NCBI GenBank assembly: GCA_947446865.1
Contig: CANFHX010000003.1
Span: forward strand, 1-64,000
DNA length: 64,000 nucleotides
Direction of reading: 5' to 3'
DNA from: Flavobacteriaceae bacterium
Lineage (GTDB): Bacteria; Bacteroidota; Bacteroidia; Flavobacteriales; Flavobacteriaceae
The position numbers and the translations under genes are program-made. Each line of letters starts with the position of its first letter. The first letter of the stretch is position 1. Below the pieces are notes generated by a model, which searched no databases, had not been told where the DNA came from, and saw nothing but the letters and a program-made list of their open reading frames with translations. Shown here one piece after another: positions 43,207 through 51,979 of the stretch.

Positions 43207-46200
43207 TGCAACAGCAATTCCTTGCAATACAAACATTTGCTAATAAAAATAAAATACTATTTTTAGGGATTCTACTTGCAATACTATTTGTTTTCGGGTT
43301 TTTTGCTTCCAAGATTTCTTTTCAAGAAAATATCACACAATTAATACCTTCAAATAATCAGTCAGAAATCACTTCCAAAGTGCTTCAACAAGTTAATTTT
43401 GCAGATAAAACTACAATCATTATAAAAAGAAGTGAAAGTGGTTCTACAGAAGATTTAACTCAATATGCTTCCCTTTTTTTAGATAGTATAAACAAAGAAT
43501 GCAAACCTTTTATTGGAAAAATTCAAGGAAAAGTTGAAGACGAAAATTTGCAAGAGTCTTATGATTTCATTCATAGTAATTTACCAATTTTTCTTGAAGA
43601 CAAAGATTACGAAACAATTCAAAACAAAATCCAAAATGATAGTCTTTCAAATATTTTAGAGGCCAATTATAAATCTCTAGTTTCTCCAACAGGAATTGTT
43701 TCAAAAGATTTTATACTCAAAGACCCATTAGGAATTTCATTTATAGCTTTAAAAAAGTTACAGCAATTGAACATTGGTGATGATTTTTTGTTGGAAAACG
43801 GTTTTGTTGTTACTAAAGATAAAAAGAAATTATTGTTGTTTATCACAACCAAACTGCCTGCAAATGAAACAAGTAAAAACACAATTTTTATTGAAAAATT
43901 AGAAAAAATTAGAAAAAATTTAAATTCTAAATTCAGTAATAAAGTAGAAATGAGCTATTTTGGATCTACCCCAGTTGCAGTTGCAAATGCTACTCAAATT
44001 AAAGCAGATGTAAGAAACACTTCTATTTTTGCTACAGTTTTTTTGATTTTAATACTTGCCCTTTTCTATAGAAATATTGCAACCCCAATCATCATTTTTA
44101 TTCCATCAATTTTTGGAGCATTATTTGCATTAGCAATTTTGTATTTTTTTAAAGGAACAATTTCGGCAATTTCTTTAGGTATTAGCTCCATTTTATTAGG
44201 GGAAACTACCGATTATTCTATTTATGTCCTAACCCATTTAAGGAATAAAAAAGATGTAAAGTTACTTTATAAAGACATTTCCAAACCCTTAATTCTATGT
44301 GGTGTTACCACTTCAATTACTTTTTTATGTTTGTTTTTTATTAAATCTGAGGCACTGAATGATTTGGGAATTTTTGCTGCACTGAGTGTTTTATCCACAT
44401 CGATTTTCTCTCTTATTTTAATTCCATTTTTATATAAAAGAAACAGAAATATTATCGAAAATAAGTCAAATACCATGGATAAATTAGGTGGTTTTTCTTA
44501 TCATAAAAATAAGTTTCTTATTGTTTCTTCATTATCACTTTTAATTATTTCATTTTTCACGTATTCAAAAGTTACTTTTAATAAAGATCTTTCGGCACTA
44601 AATTTTATGACTCCCGAATTAAAAAAAACCGAAAAAACACTTGAAAACATTGCTGGTATAACTACAAAATCAATTTATTTGGTTTCGTACGGTAGTAATT
44701 ATGAAGATGTTTTAAAATTAAATAACGCACTTTTTTTGAAATTAGAAGAGGATAAAAAAAGTTCGAAAATTCTTAATTTCAGTTCTATCGGAGGAATTGT
44801 TTATTCCAAAAAAGTTCAGGAAGAAAAAATTCAAAAATGGAATTTATTTTGGAATAAAGAAAAAAAGAATGCTGTCAAATCGGGCCTAGTTTTAAACGGA
44901 AATAAATATGGTTTTAAGGAAAATACGTTCTTGAAATTTTACGAAAGTTTAGATCAAAAATATACTCCAATTCCTTTTGAAAAATTTGCCAAAATAAAAA
45001 CATTTTTTTTGGATGAATTTGTAGCAAATAAAAACGAATTGCATACAATTTCAACACTGGTTAAAGTTCCAAACGATAAAAGAGATGCTTTTGTAAATGA
45101 GATAAAAAAGGAACCTAAACTTGTTGTAATAGATCGTCAAGAAACTAACGAAACCTTTCTAGGTTCATTAAAAGTAAATTTCGCAACCCTTGTTGATTTT
45201 TCTTTTATTGTAATATTTTTCGTTTTATTAATAGCTTTTAAAAGAATTGAATTGGTTATTGTAAGCATTATTCCAGTAATGATAAGTTGGGTTTTCACAA
45301 CGGGAATAATGGCAGTTTTTGGAATACAATTTAATGTGATTAATATTATTGTTTGCACTTTAATTTTCGGAATTGGAGTTGATTATAGTATTTTTATGAC
45401 AATGGCTTTGCAAAAAGAGCATACTTATGGAAAAATTGAATTACCTACTTATAGAACCTCAATTTTATTATCTGTTGCAACCACTATTTTAGGAATTGGT
45501 GTATTAATTTTTGCAAAACACCCTGCTTTAAAGTCAATTTCGTTAATAGCAATTATTGGAATATTTTCGGCATTGTTAATGACATTTATTATTCAACCTT
45601 TAGTTTTTAATTTCTTTGTAACCAAAAGAATAAAGAATGGTCAACCTCCATTTGAAATTAAAAGATTGGTGCATTCCACAATGTCTTTTATTTATTATGG
45701 ATTAGGAGGGTTTTTATTGTCAATTGCAAGCATTATATTAATGAAAATTCTACCGCTTTCTAAAAAAAGAAAATTGAAAATTTTCCATTATTTATTATCA
45801 AAATTCATGGAGTCTGTTTTCTGGACTTATCCTTCAAATAAACGCACAATAATAAACAGTCCTAACGAAAACTTTAATAAACCTGCTATTATTATTGCCA
45901 ACCATTCCTCATTTTTAGATATTTTGGCAGTTGGAATGTTGAGTCCTAAAATAATATTTTTAGTTAGTGATTGGGTTTATAATTCTCCGATTTTCGGAAG
46001 TGGAGTTCGTTTAGCTGGTTTTTATCCTGTTTCAAATGGTATTGATAATGGAATAGAACATTTAAAATCAAAAGTAGACCAAGGATTTTCATTAATGGTA
46101 TTTCCTGAAGGTTCCCGTTCTAAAGATAATTCGATACAACGTTTTCATAAAGGAGCATTTTATTTAGCAGAACAACTTCAATTGGATATTATTCCGATTG

Positions 46201-46892
46201 TAATTCACGGGTATTCAGAGATTTTGCCAAAAGGCGATTTTATTATTAACGGAGGCAAAACTACTGTTGAAATACTAAATAGAATAACACCAAACGACAC
46301 TCATTTCGGTACTGATTATTCTGAGAAAACAAAGATAATGAGTACTTTTTTTAAGACTCATTATTTAAAAATGCGTTCTGAGATTGAAGATGTAAATTAT
46401 TTCAAAAAAATGATTCTGAATAGTTTTGCTTATAAAGAAGATGGTGTAATTCAAAATGTTAAAACCGATTTAACCGATAATTTAGAGACTTACCACCGAT
46501 TGAATAAATATGTGTCATCTAAAGCAAATTTGATTCATTTAGCAGATGATTATGGACAATTGGATGTCTTATTGTCTCTTCAGGGACCTCATAGAAAAAT
46601 CAATTCATTTATTTCCAATGAAGAGAAAAGAGCAACGGCTAAATTAAATTATTTAACTAATAAAAGAGGGATTAATTATTTGGATGATTTCAATACAATT
46701 AAAGTAACTAATTATGAGGTTGCTATAATTTCATGTATTAATTTTGATCTAGACAATGATATTATAATTAATTGTGTCAATAGAATAATATTAATTAATG
46801 ATTTAAGTAATAAAAATCTAATTATTGCTAAGGGATTTAAAATTGAATCGGAAGAAAATAAAATAGTTGTATTAATAAAAAGCAACAAATGA
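43206..46892 (+). CDS. MMPL-type exporter fused to PlsC-like acyltransferase and a degenerate methyltransferase
   Basis: A 1228-residue three-domain protein. Residues 1 to about 800 are an MMPL/RND-like exporter: helices near 20 and 270-410, and again 640-790, with GISSILLGETTDYSIYVL and FGIGVDYSIFMTM as paired proton-relay motifs. A further helix near 833 leads to a PlsC acyltransferase (about 880-1030): ANHSSFLDILAVG (HxxxxD at about 898-903) and FPEGSRSKDNS. The C-terminal 190 residues resemble a class I SAM methyltransferase (YGQLDVLLSLQGPHRKINSF) but have lost a clear GxGxG loop. It probably exports and acylates a polyene or lipid carrier at the inner membrane. Confidence 0.87.
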   Translation: MQQQFLAIQTFANKNKILFLGILLAILFVFGFFASKISFQENITQLIPSNNQSEITSKVLQQVNFADKTTIIIKRSESGSTEDLTQYASLFLDSINKECKPFIGKIQGKVEDENLQESYDFIHSNLPIFLEDKDYETIQNKIQNDSLSNILEANYKSLVSPTGIVSKDFILKDPLGISFIALKKLQQLNIGDDFLLENGFVVTKDKKKLLLFITTKLPANETSKNTIFIEKLEKIRKNLNSKFSNKVEMSYFGSTPVAVANATQIKADVRNTSIFATVFLILILALFYRNIATPIIIFIPSIFGALFALAILYFFKGTISAISLGISSILLGETTDYSIYVLTHLRNKKDVKLLYKDISKPLILCGVTTSITFLCLFFIKSEALNDLGIFAALSVLSTSIFSLILIPFLYKRNRNIIENKSNTMDKLGGFSYHKNKFLIVSSLSLLIISFFTYSKVTFNKDLSALNFMTPELKKTEKTLENIAGITTKSIYLVSYGSNYEDVLKLNNALFLKLEEDKKSSKILNFSSIGGIVYSKKVQEEKIQKWNLFWNKEKKNAVKSGLVLNGNKYGFKENTFLKFYESLDQKYTPIPFEKFAKIKTFFLDEFVANKNELHTISTLVKVPNDKRDAFVNEIKKEPKLVVIDRQETNETFLGSLKVNFATLVDFSFIVIFFVLLIAFKRIELVIVSIIPVMISWVFTTGIMAVFGIQFNVINIIVCTLIFGIGVDYSIFMTMALQKEHTYGKIELPTYRTSILLSVATTILGIGVLIFAKHPALKSISLIAIIGIFSALLMTFIIQPLVFNFFVTKRIKNGQPPFEIKRLVHSTMSFIYYGLGGFLLSIASIILMKILPLSKKRKLKIFHYLLSKFMESVFWTYPSNKRTIINSPNENFNKPAIIIANHSSFLDILAVGMLSPKIIFLVSDWVYNSPIFGSGVRLAGFYPVSNGIDNGIEHLKSKVDQGFSLMVFPEGSRSKDNSIQRFHKGAFYLAEQLQLDIIPIVIHGYSEILPKGDFIINGGKTTVEILNRITPNDTHFGTDYSEKTKIMSTFFKTHYLKMRSEIEDVNYFKKMILNSFAYKEDGVIQNVKTDLTDNLETYHRLNKYVSSKANLIHLADDYGQLDVLLSLQGPHRKINSFISNEEKRATAKLNYLTNKRGINYLDDFNTIKVTNYEVAIISCINFDLDNDIIINCVNRIILINDLSNKNLIIAKGFKIESEENKIVVLIKSNK

Positions 46893-48403
46893 AAGAAAAT
46901 TACGATGTAGTTATTATTGGAAGTGGTTTGGGTGGATTAGTTTCCTCAATCATACTGGCTAAAGAGGGCTACCGAGTTTGTGTGCTTGAAAAAAACAATC
47001 AGTTTGGTGGTAATTTACAAACTTTTGTAAGAGATAAAACTATTTTTGATACTGGTATTCACTACATTGGCGGATTAAGTGAAGGTCAAAATTTACATAA
47101 ATATTTTAAGTATTTAGGTATTATGGATGATTTGAAACTTAAAAAAATGGATGAAGATGGTTTTGATATTGTTTCTTTTGAAGATCAAAATCAAGAATAT
47201 CCGCATGCTCAAGGTTATGATAATTTTATCAATCAATTATTAAAATATTTTCCAGAAGAACGAGAAACTATTCAAAAATACTGTGATGAAATTGTCACTA
47301 CTTGCAATTCATTTCCTTTGTATAATATCAAATCGGAGGGTAATTATGATAGTGAAATATTATACATTAATGCAAAACAATATATTGATGAGCTAACAGA
47401 TAATAAAAAATTAAGAGCTGTTTTAGGAGGGACTAATTTTCTTTACGCTGGAATTGCTGAAAAATCACCTTTTTATGTGCATGCATTATCTGTAAACTCT
47501 TATATTCAAAGCTCTTGGCGTTGTATTAATGGTGGAAGTCAGATAACAAAACTATTAATTAGAGAACTTAAAAAATACGGAGGTGAAGTTTATAAATATA
47601 AAGAAGTAGTTCGCTTTGGAGTTGAAGATAATACCGTTACTTCTGTAGAGATGAAAGATGGGTCTTCAGTAACTGGTACTATTTTTATTTCTAATATTGA
47701 TCCAAAAACCACCTTAAAAATGGTGGGAGAAGACAAATTTAGAAAACCCTATTTCAATAGAATCCAGAGTCTTGATGGCGTTTTTTCAGCATTTAGTTTA
47801 TATGTTGTTTTTAAACCTAATACTTTTAAATACAGAAATCATAATTATTATCATTTTAATACTATTGATGAAGTTTGGACCGCTCATGAATATGACGAAG
47901 AATCCTGGCCTAAAGCATATATGGCATCGATGAATGCAGGAAAAGAGGATGTTTGGGCAGACGGAATGACTTTTTTGACGTATATGAAGTTTGATGAAGT
48001 TAAACAATGGGAGGAAACTTTTAGTACCACTGCAGATAAACAAGATAGAGGCGAAAGCTATACAGCATTTAAAAATTTAAAAGTTGAGAAGTTCCTGAAA
48101 AAAATTGAAATTAAATTTCCGGGGATTAGAGATTGTATTAAGTCCGTTCACACCTCCACTCCTCTTTCTTATAGAGATTATATTGGGGGTTTTAATGGGA
48201 ATATGTATGGATACGAAAAAGATTCAAACAATCCGATGAAAACATTCATTGCATCGAAAACAAAATTGAATAACTTGTATCTTACTGGTCAAAGCATCAA
48301 TATGCATGGTGTTCTTGGTGTGACAATTGGAGCAGTTGTTACTTGCTCTGAAATTATTGGGAAAGAATATCTAGTTGATAAAATCAATCAATTTTCAGAA
48401 TAA
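46889..48403 (+). CDS. CrtI-like FAD oxidoreductase 2
   Basis: A 504-residue flavoprotein of the phytoene desaturase superfamily. VVIIGSGLGGLVSSIILAKE (about 6-25) is the FAD fold, GIHYIGGLSEGQNLHKYF a shared substrate-side block, and NLYLTGQSINMHGVLGVTIG the C-terminal signature. It overlaps the MMPL gene by 4 bases. It is related to the protein at 25727 but is shorter, with many substitutions. Likely jobs are desaturation or isomerisation of the polyene or retinol-saturase-like action. Confidence 0.87.
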   Translation: MKENYDVVIIGSGLGGLVSSIILAKEGYRVCVLEKNNQFGGNLQTFVRDKTIFDTGIHYIGGLSEGQNLHKYFKYLGIMDDLKLKKMDEDGFDIVSFEDQNQEYPHAQGYDNFINQLLKYFPEERETIQKYCDEIVTTCNSFPLYNIKSEGNYDSEILYINAKQYIDELTDNKKLRAVLGGTNFLYAGIAEKSPFYVHALSVNSYIQSSWRCINGGSQITKLLIRELKKYGGEVYKYKEVVRFGVEDNTVTSVEMKDGSSVTGTIFISNIDPKTTLKMVGEDKFRKPYFNRIQSLDGVFSAFSLYVVFKPNTFKYRNHNYYHFNTIDEVWTAHEYDEESWPKAYMASMNAGKEDVWADGMTFLTYMKFDEVKQWEETFSTTADKQDRGESYTAFKNLKVEKFLKKIEIKFPGIRDCIKSVHTSTPLSYRDYIGGFNGNMYGYEKDSNNPMKTFIASKTKLNNLYLTGQSINMHGVLGVTIGAVVTCSEIIGKEYLVDKINQFSE

Positions 48404-48420
48404 TTTATATACTATTGAAT

Positions 48421-50088
48421 ATGAAAAAGACTTTCTTATTTTTAGTTTCATGTATTTATTTTCAATTAGTTACTTCATGTGGCACCTATAATTCATTGCA
48501 TCATATACCACAATTGACGTCCTATGATAATACAATTCCAATAGTAAAAAAACATTCAAATACACTTTTTACCTCGGGTAATAATTCATTATTAAAAAAT
48601 AAACAAAATCTTTGGGAGCTATACATAGAAGGAGATCCGCTTCAAAGAGGATTGGCATTCGGGAGTTTATCGGATAGTTTATTAAAAAAGCAAGAAACTG
48701 TTTTCTTTTCAAAAATTAATACAATTGTCCCTTCAAAATTTAAACAAAGGCTATTAAGAAACTTTTTAAAATGGTATAATAGAAAATTATATTTGAATGT
48801 TACAGATGAATATAAAACAGAGATTTATGGAGTATCTCGATATTCATCTCCTAATTTTGACAATTTTGCTCCCCCGTATTTAAGATGTTTGTATTTGCAT
48901 GGGGCTCATGATATTGGTCATGCATTGCAGGATTTGGCTTTAGTTGGCTGTTCTTCTTTTGCCGCTTGGGGTGAGAAGACGGAAGACGGAAGTTTAATTC
49001 TGGGTAGAAACTTCGATTTTTATGCGGGAGATGATTTTGCAAAAGATAAAATAGTAGCTTTTGTAAAACCATCTCAAGGCTATCCCTTTATGATGGTAAC
49101 TTGGGCAGGAATGATAGGCGCATGTTCTGGTATGAATAATGAGGGACTAACGATTACTTTAAATGCCGGGAAATCGGTAATTCCTTTAATTGCAAAAACT
49201 CCAATTTCTATATTATCTCGAGAAATTTTGCAATATGCTAAAAATATTGATGAAGCTATTCTAATTGCAAAAAAAAGAAAAGTTTTTGTTTCAGAATCAA
49301 TAATGATAGGGAGTGCTAATGATAATAAGGCAATTTTAATTGAAGTTTCTCCAGATAGTTTTGGTGTATATGATGTGGTAAATGGAAATCAACTTATTTG
49401 TTCTAACCATTTTCAAAGTGAGAATTTAAAAAATAATAAAAGAAATAAAAATCAAATTTTAAATAGCCACTCTAAGTATCGTTTTGATAGAATGATAGAA
49501 TTGTTCGATAAAAATCTTAAAATAAATCCCAAAACTGCATCGGAAATACTTCGAAATAAAGAGGGTTTAAATGATTTACCTTTGGGCTATGGAAACGAAA
49601 AATCATTAAATCAATTGTTGGCACATCACGGGGTTATTTTTAAGCCAGCACAAAAATTAGTTTGGATTTCTGCAAATCCTTATCAAATGGGAGAATTTGT
49701 TTGTTATGATTTGAATAAAATATTTAATGACCGAAATCCAAAAGAGGAAGTAGTTTCATTACAACAAGAAAATTTAAATATTCCAAAAGATATTTTTTTA
49801 GAATCGGAAGCCTATAAAAAATATGAAAAATTTCGAACTGAAGATAGAGTGTTAGACGACTTACTAATAAGTAATAAGGATGTTTCAAATGATTTTATTA
49901 TTAATTACCAATCGTTGAACTCCAATTACTGGGATGTATATTATAAAGTTGGCTTGTATTATTTTCATAAAAAAATGTATAAATCTGCAAAAGAACAATT
50001 TGAAATGGCTTTAACCAAAGAAATCACTACGCTTCCCAAAAAAACAGAAATAATTAATTACCTAAAGAAAATACAAAGAAAATTATAA
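48421..50088 (+). CDS. C45-family autoproteolytic acyltransferase/hydrolase, lipoprotein
   Basis: A 555-residue N-terminal-nucleophile (Ntn) hydrolase of the acyl-CoA:6-aminopenicillanate acyltransferase family. VGCSSFAAWGEKTEDGSLIL (Cys177 the nucleophile after autocleavage at Gly-Cys), LGRNFDFYAGDDF and GMIGACSGMNNEGLTITLNA are characteristic. The N-terminus is a lipoprotein signal with lipobox LVTSC (Cys20 from the ATG at 48421, preferred to TTG 48415). The C-terminus has a TPR-like pair (DVYYKVGLYYFHKKMYKSAK). Such enzymes make or break amides and esters; esterification of the polyene acid to the resorcinol, outside the inner membrane, is a reasonable hypothesis. Confidence 0.85.
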   Translation: MKKTFLFLVSCIYFQLVTSCGTYNSLHHIPQLTSYDNTIPIVKKHSNTLFTSGNNSLLKNKQNLWELYIEGDPLQRGLAFGSLSDSLLKKQETVFFSKINTIVPSKFKQRLLRNFLKWYNRKLYLNVTDEYKTEIYGVSRYSSPNFDNFAPPYLRCLYLHGAHDIGHALQDLALVGCSSFAAWGEKTEDGSLILGRNFDFYAGDDFAKDKIVAFVKPSQGYPFMMVTWAGMIGACSGMNNEGLTITLNAGKSVIPLIAKTPISILSREILQYAKNIDEAILIAKKRKVFVSESIMIGSANDNKAILIEVSPDSFGVYDVVNGNQLICSNHFQSENLKNNKRNKNQILNSHSKYRFDRMIELFDKNLKINPKTASEILRNKEGLNDLPLGYGNEKSLNQLLAHHGVIFKPAQKLVWISANPYQMGEFVCYDLNKIFNDRNPKEEVVSLQQENLNIPKDIFLESEAYKKYEKFRTEDRVLDDLLISNKDVSNDFIINYQSLNSNYWDVYYKVGLYYFHKKMYKSAKEQFEMALTKEITTLPKKTEIINYLKKIQRKL

Positions 50089-51386
50089 TGATTCCAAAAA
50101 TTGAAATTGCATCTTTATCGGAAATTAAAACGTTTCAGGAACAAAAACTTTTGGAGCTATTAGATTATGTAAATAAAAATTCGCCTTTTTATAAAAGACT
50201 TTTTGCAAATGAAAAAATTGATATAAAAAGCATAAAAACATTAAAGGATTTGGCATTGTTGCCAGTTACAACAAAGGAGGATTTGCAAAAATACAATGAT
50301 GATTTTTTGTGCATCTCACCCGATAAAATTATTGATTACGCTACTACTTCAGGAACATTAGGCGAGCCCGTTACTTTTGGCTTATCCAATAATGATTTGG
50401 ATAGACTTGCTTATAATGAAGCTATTTCGTTTGATTGTGCAGGGATAAAAGAAGGGGATATTGTGCAAATGATGACCACAATGGATAGAAGATTTATGGC
50501 TGGGTTAGCCTATTTTTTAGGATTGAGGAAAATGAAGGTTGGAGTTATCCGAGTTGGTGCTGGAATTCCAGAATTACAATGGGATTCTATTTTGAAATAC
50601 AAACCTAATTATTTAATAACGGTTCCTTCTTTCTTATTAAAACTTATTGAATATGCAGAAATTCATAATATTGACATCAATAATTCGGGTGTAAAAGGAG
50701 CAATTTGCATAGGGGAATCACTCAGAAATCAAGATCTTACATTAAATACATTAGCGCAAAAAATTTCCGAAAAATGGAATATTAAATTGTTTTCAACCTA
50801 TGCATCTACTGAAATGAGTACCGCTTTTACGGAATGTGAAAATTCTATTGGTGGACACCATCATCCAGAATTAATTATTATAGAAGTATTAGACGAAAAT
50901 AACTTACCTGTTAAAAATGGAGAATCGGGTGAATTAACCTTCACTACAATTGGCGTTGAAGCAATGCCATTAGTTCGTTTTAAAACAGGTGATATCGTTC
51001 AATTGCATTCAAATCCTTGTAGTTGTGGAAGAAATACAGTTCGTGTAGGCCCTGTAATAGGAAGAAAACAACATATGATTAAATATAAAGGAACTACTTT
51101 ATATCCACCGGCAATGAATGATGTTTTGAATAACTTTGACGCAATTGAAAACTATATTATTGAAATTTCAACAAATGATTTAGGAACTGATGAGATTTTA
51201 ATAAAAATTGCTGTAATAGAGCAATCTGAACTATTTTTACAGAAATTAAAAGATCATTTTAGGGCTAAATTAAGAGTAACTCCAAAAATTGAATTTAGTA
51301 CAATTGAAATTTTGAATCCATTGGTTTATAACCAAATGAGTCGAAAACCAATACGCTTTTTTGATAAAAGAATTTCTGAATATTAG
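50088..51386 (+). CDS. PaaK-like adenylate-forming ligase (probable aryl-acid activating enzyme)
   Basis: A 432-residue ANL-superfamily enzyme similar to phenylacetate-CoA ligase. The nucleotide loop is ATTSGTLGEPVTFGL (residues 85-99), the STYASTEMSTAF segment provides the adenine-binding motif, and LVRFKTGDIVQLHS plus GRKQHMIKYKGTTLYP are the hinge and C-terminal markers. Cysteines in SNPCSCGRNT match the zinc-like site of PaaK relatives. It probably activates 4-coumarate from the ammonia-lyase and loads an ACP (compare ApeH). It is the last gene of the operon, overlapping the previous stop by 1 base. Confidence 0.87.
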   Translation: MIPKIEIASLSEIKTFQEQKLLELLDYVNKNSPFYKRLFANEKIDIKSIKTLKDLALLPVTTKEDLQKYNDDFLCISPDKIIDYATTSGTLGEPVTFGLSNNDLDRLAYNEAISFDCAGIKEGDIVQMMTTMDRRFMAGLAYFLGLRKMKVGVIRVGAGIPELQWDSILKYKPNYLITVPSFLLKLIEYAEIHNIDINNSGVKGAICIGESLRNQDLTLNTLAQKISEKWNIKLFSTYASTEMSTAFTECENSIGGHHHPELIIIEVLDENNLPVKNGESGELTFTTIGVEAMPLVRFKTGDIVQLHSNPCSCGRNTVRVGPVIGRKQHMIKYKGTTLYPPAMNDVLNNFDAIENYIIEISTNDLGTDEILIKIAVIEQSELFLQKLKDHFRAKLRVTPKIEFSTIEILNPLVYNQMSRKPIRFFDKRISEY

Positions 51387-51520
51387 TCTTTGATTTATAG
51401 TTCTTTTTATGTGAATTTTAAAAAAATATACTCATTTATTGCCTTTGGAATATTTAAAAAAAATCCTAGTATACTTGTTGAAAAATTAACATTTCTTAAT
51501 TCAACTATTACAAACGATTT

Positions 51521-51619
51521 ATGGAACGCTTTAAAAAGACAGCTGCATTATACTATAAAGGGCAACCCAACTTTAATGATATTCTTAATGAAATCAGCAA
51601 ATGGGTCGGAAAATTGTAA
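51521..51619 (+). other. Short ORF of uncertain reality (32 residues)
   Basis: ATG at 51521 opens a short frame (MERFKKTAALYYKGQPNFND then a further 12 residues) that resembles an interrupted protein end rather than a complete one. It stops 3 bases before the duplicated 117-bp element. It may be the tail of a decayed gene or mere chance. Confidence 0.25.
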
Positions 51620-51621
51620 TT

Positions 51622-51740
51622 TAAATTTAGAGTTTAATATTCAATAAAGTCCGTAAATCTAACTCAAAAAAGTTCGAGAGGACTCCCCTCTTTTCCACAT
51701 AAACCAATAGCCTTTGAATAAAAATTCAGAGGCTATTTTT
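51622..51740. repeat. Duplicated 117-bp non-coding element, copy 1
   Basis: This segment and 60624-60740 are the same sequence with about ten differences, in the same orientation. Each begins TAAATTTAGAGTTTAATATT, contains GGACTCCCCTCTTTTCC, and ends with a strong terminator hairpin. The two copies bracket the efflux and flavoprotein cassette. Immediately after this copy, a partial third copy of the inner sequence (AAGTCCGGAAATCTAACTCA, from about 51749) repeats. Confidence 0.9.
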
Positions 51741-51741
51741 T
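51706..51741 (+). terminator. Terminator inside repeat copy 1
   Basis: A 14-bp stem (51706-51719 with 51724-51737, one T-G pair), AAAA loop, then T-rich sequence. It should end the pigment operon transcript. Confidence 0.85.
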
Positions 51742-51900
51742 TGTACAAAAGTCCGGAAATCTAACTCAAAAAAATTCAGGAAATCTACTTTGAATCTAAA
51801 AAAACTGATAATAAATAGTCTTTATATTTTGTCCCTATCCTATTTACAAGTCCGCATACAACCCATTCATTTTATTAAAGAGCAGTTAGAGTTTTAAAAA

Positions 51901-51936
51901 AAAAAGTATTTTACTAGTATAATACTTTTTTTTAAA
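51901..51936. terminator. Hairpin upstream of tetR
   Basis: Perfect 10-bp inverted repeat AAAAAGTATT (51901-51910) with AATACTTTTT (51921-51930), followed by T residues. It can work as a terminator in either direction; it also overlaps the region where a -33 box for tetR would stand. Confidence 0.55.
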
Positions 51937-51976
51937 TACCTTTGTTAACCATTTGGTTAAACCATATAGTTAAAAA
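51937..51976 (+). promoter_or_regulatory. Promoter -7 element and palindromic operator of the efflux operon
   Basis: TACCTTTG (51937-51944) fits TAnnTTTG. It is immediately followed by the perfect palindrome TTAACCATTTGGTTAA (51945-51960), which would cover the transcription start, and by a second, imperfect half-site series GGTTAAACCATATAGTTAAA (51955-51974). Position and symmetry suggest autorepression by the TetR protein encoded just downstream. Confidence 0.75.
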
Positions 51977-51979
51977 CTA

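Noticed and set aside
25727..48403. Carotenoid pathway
   Set aside because: Two CrtI-like flavoproteins are present, but there is no phytoene synthase, GGPP synthase or cyclase nearby, and the aryl-polyene/dialkylresorcinol set explains them.
51390..51647. 85-codon TTG frame after the PaaK-like ligase
   Set aside because: TTG start, AT-rich composition, no similarity to any family, and it runs into the duplicated non-coding element.
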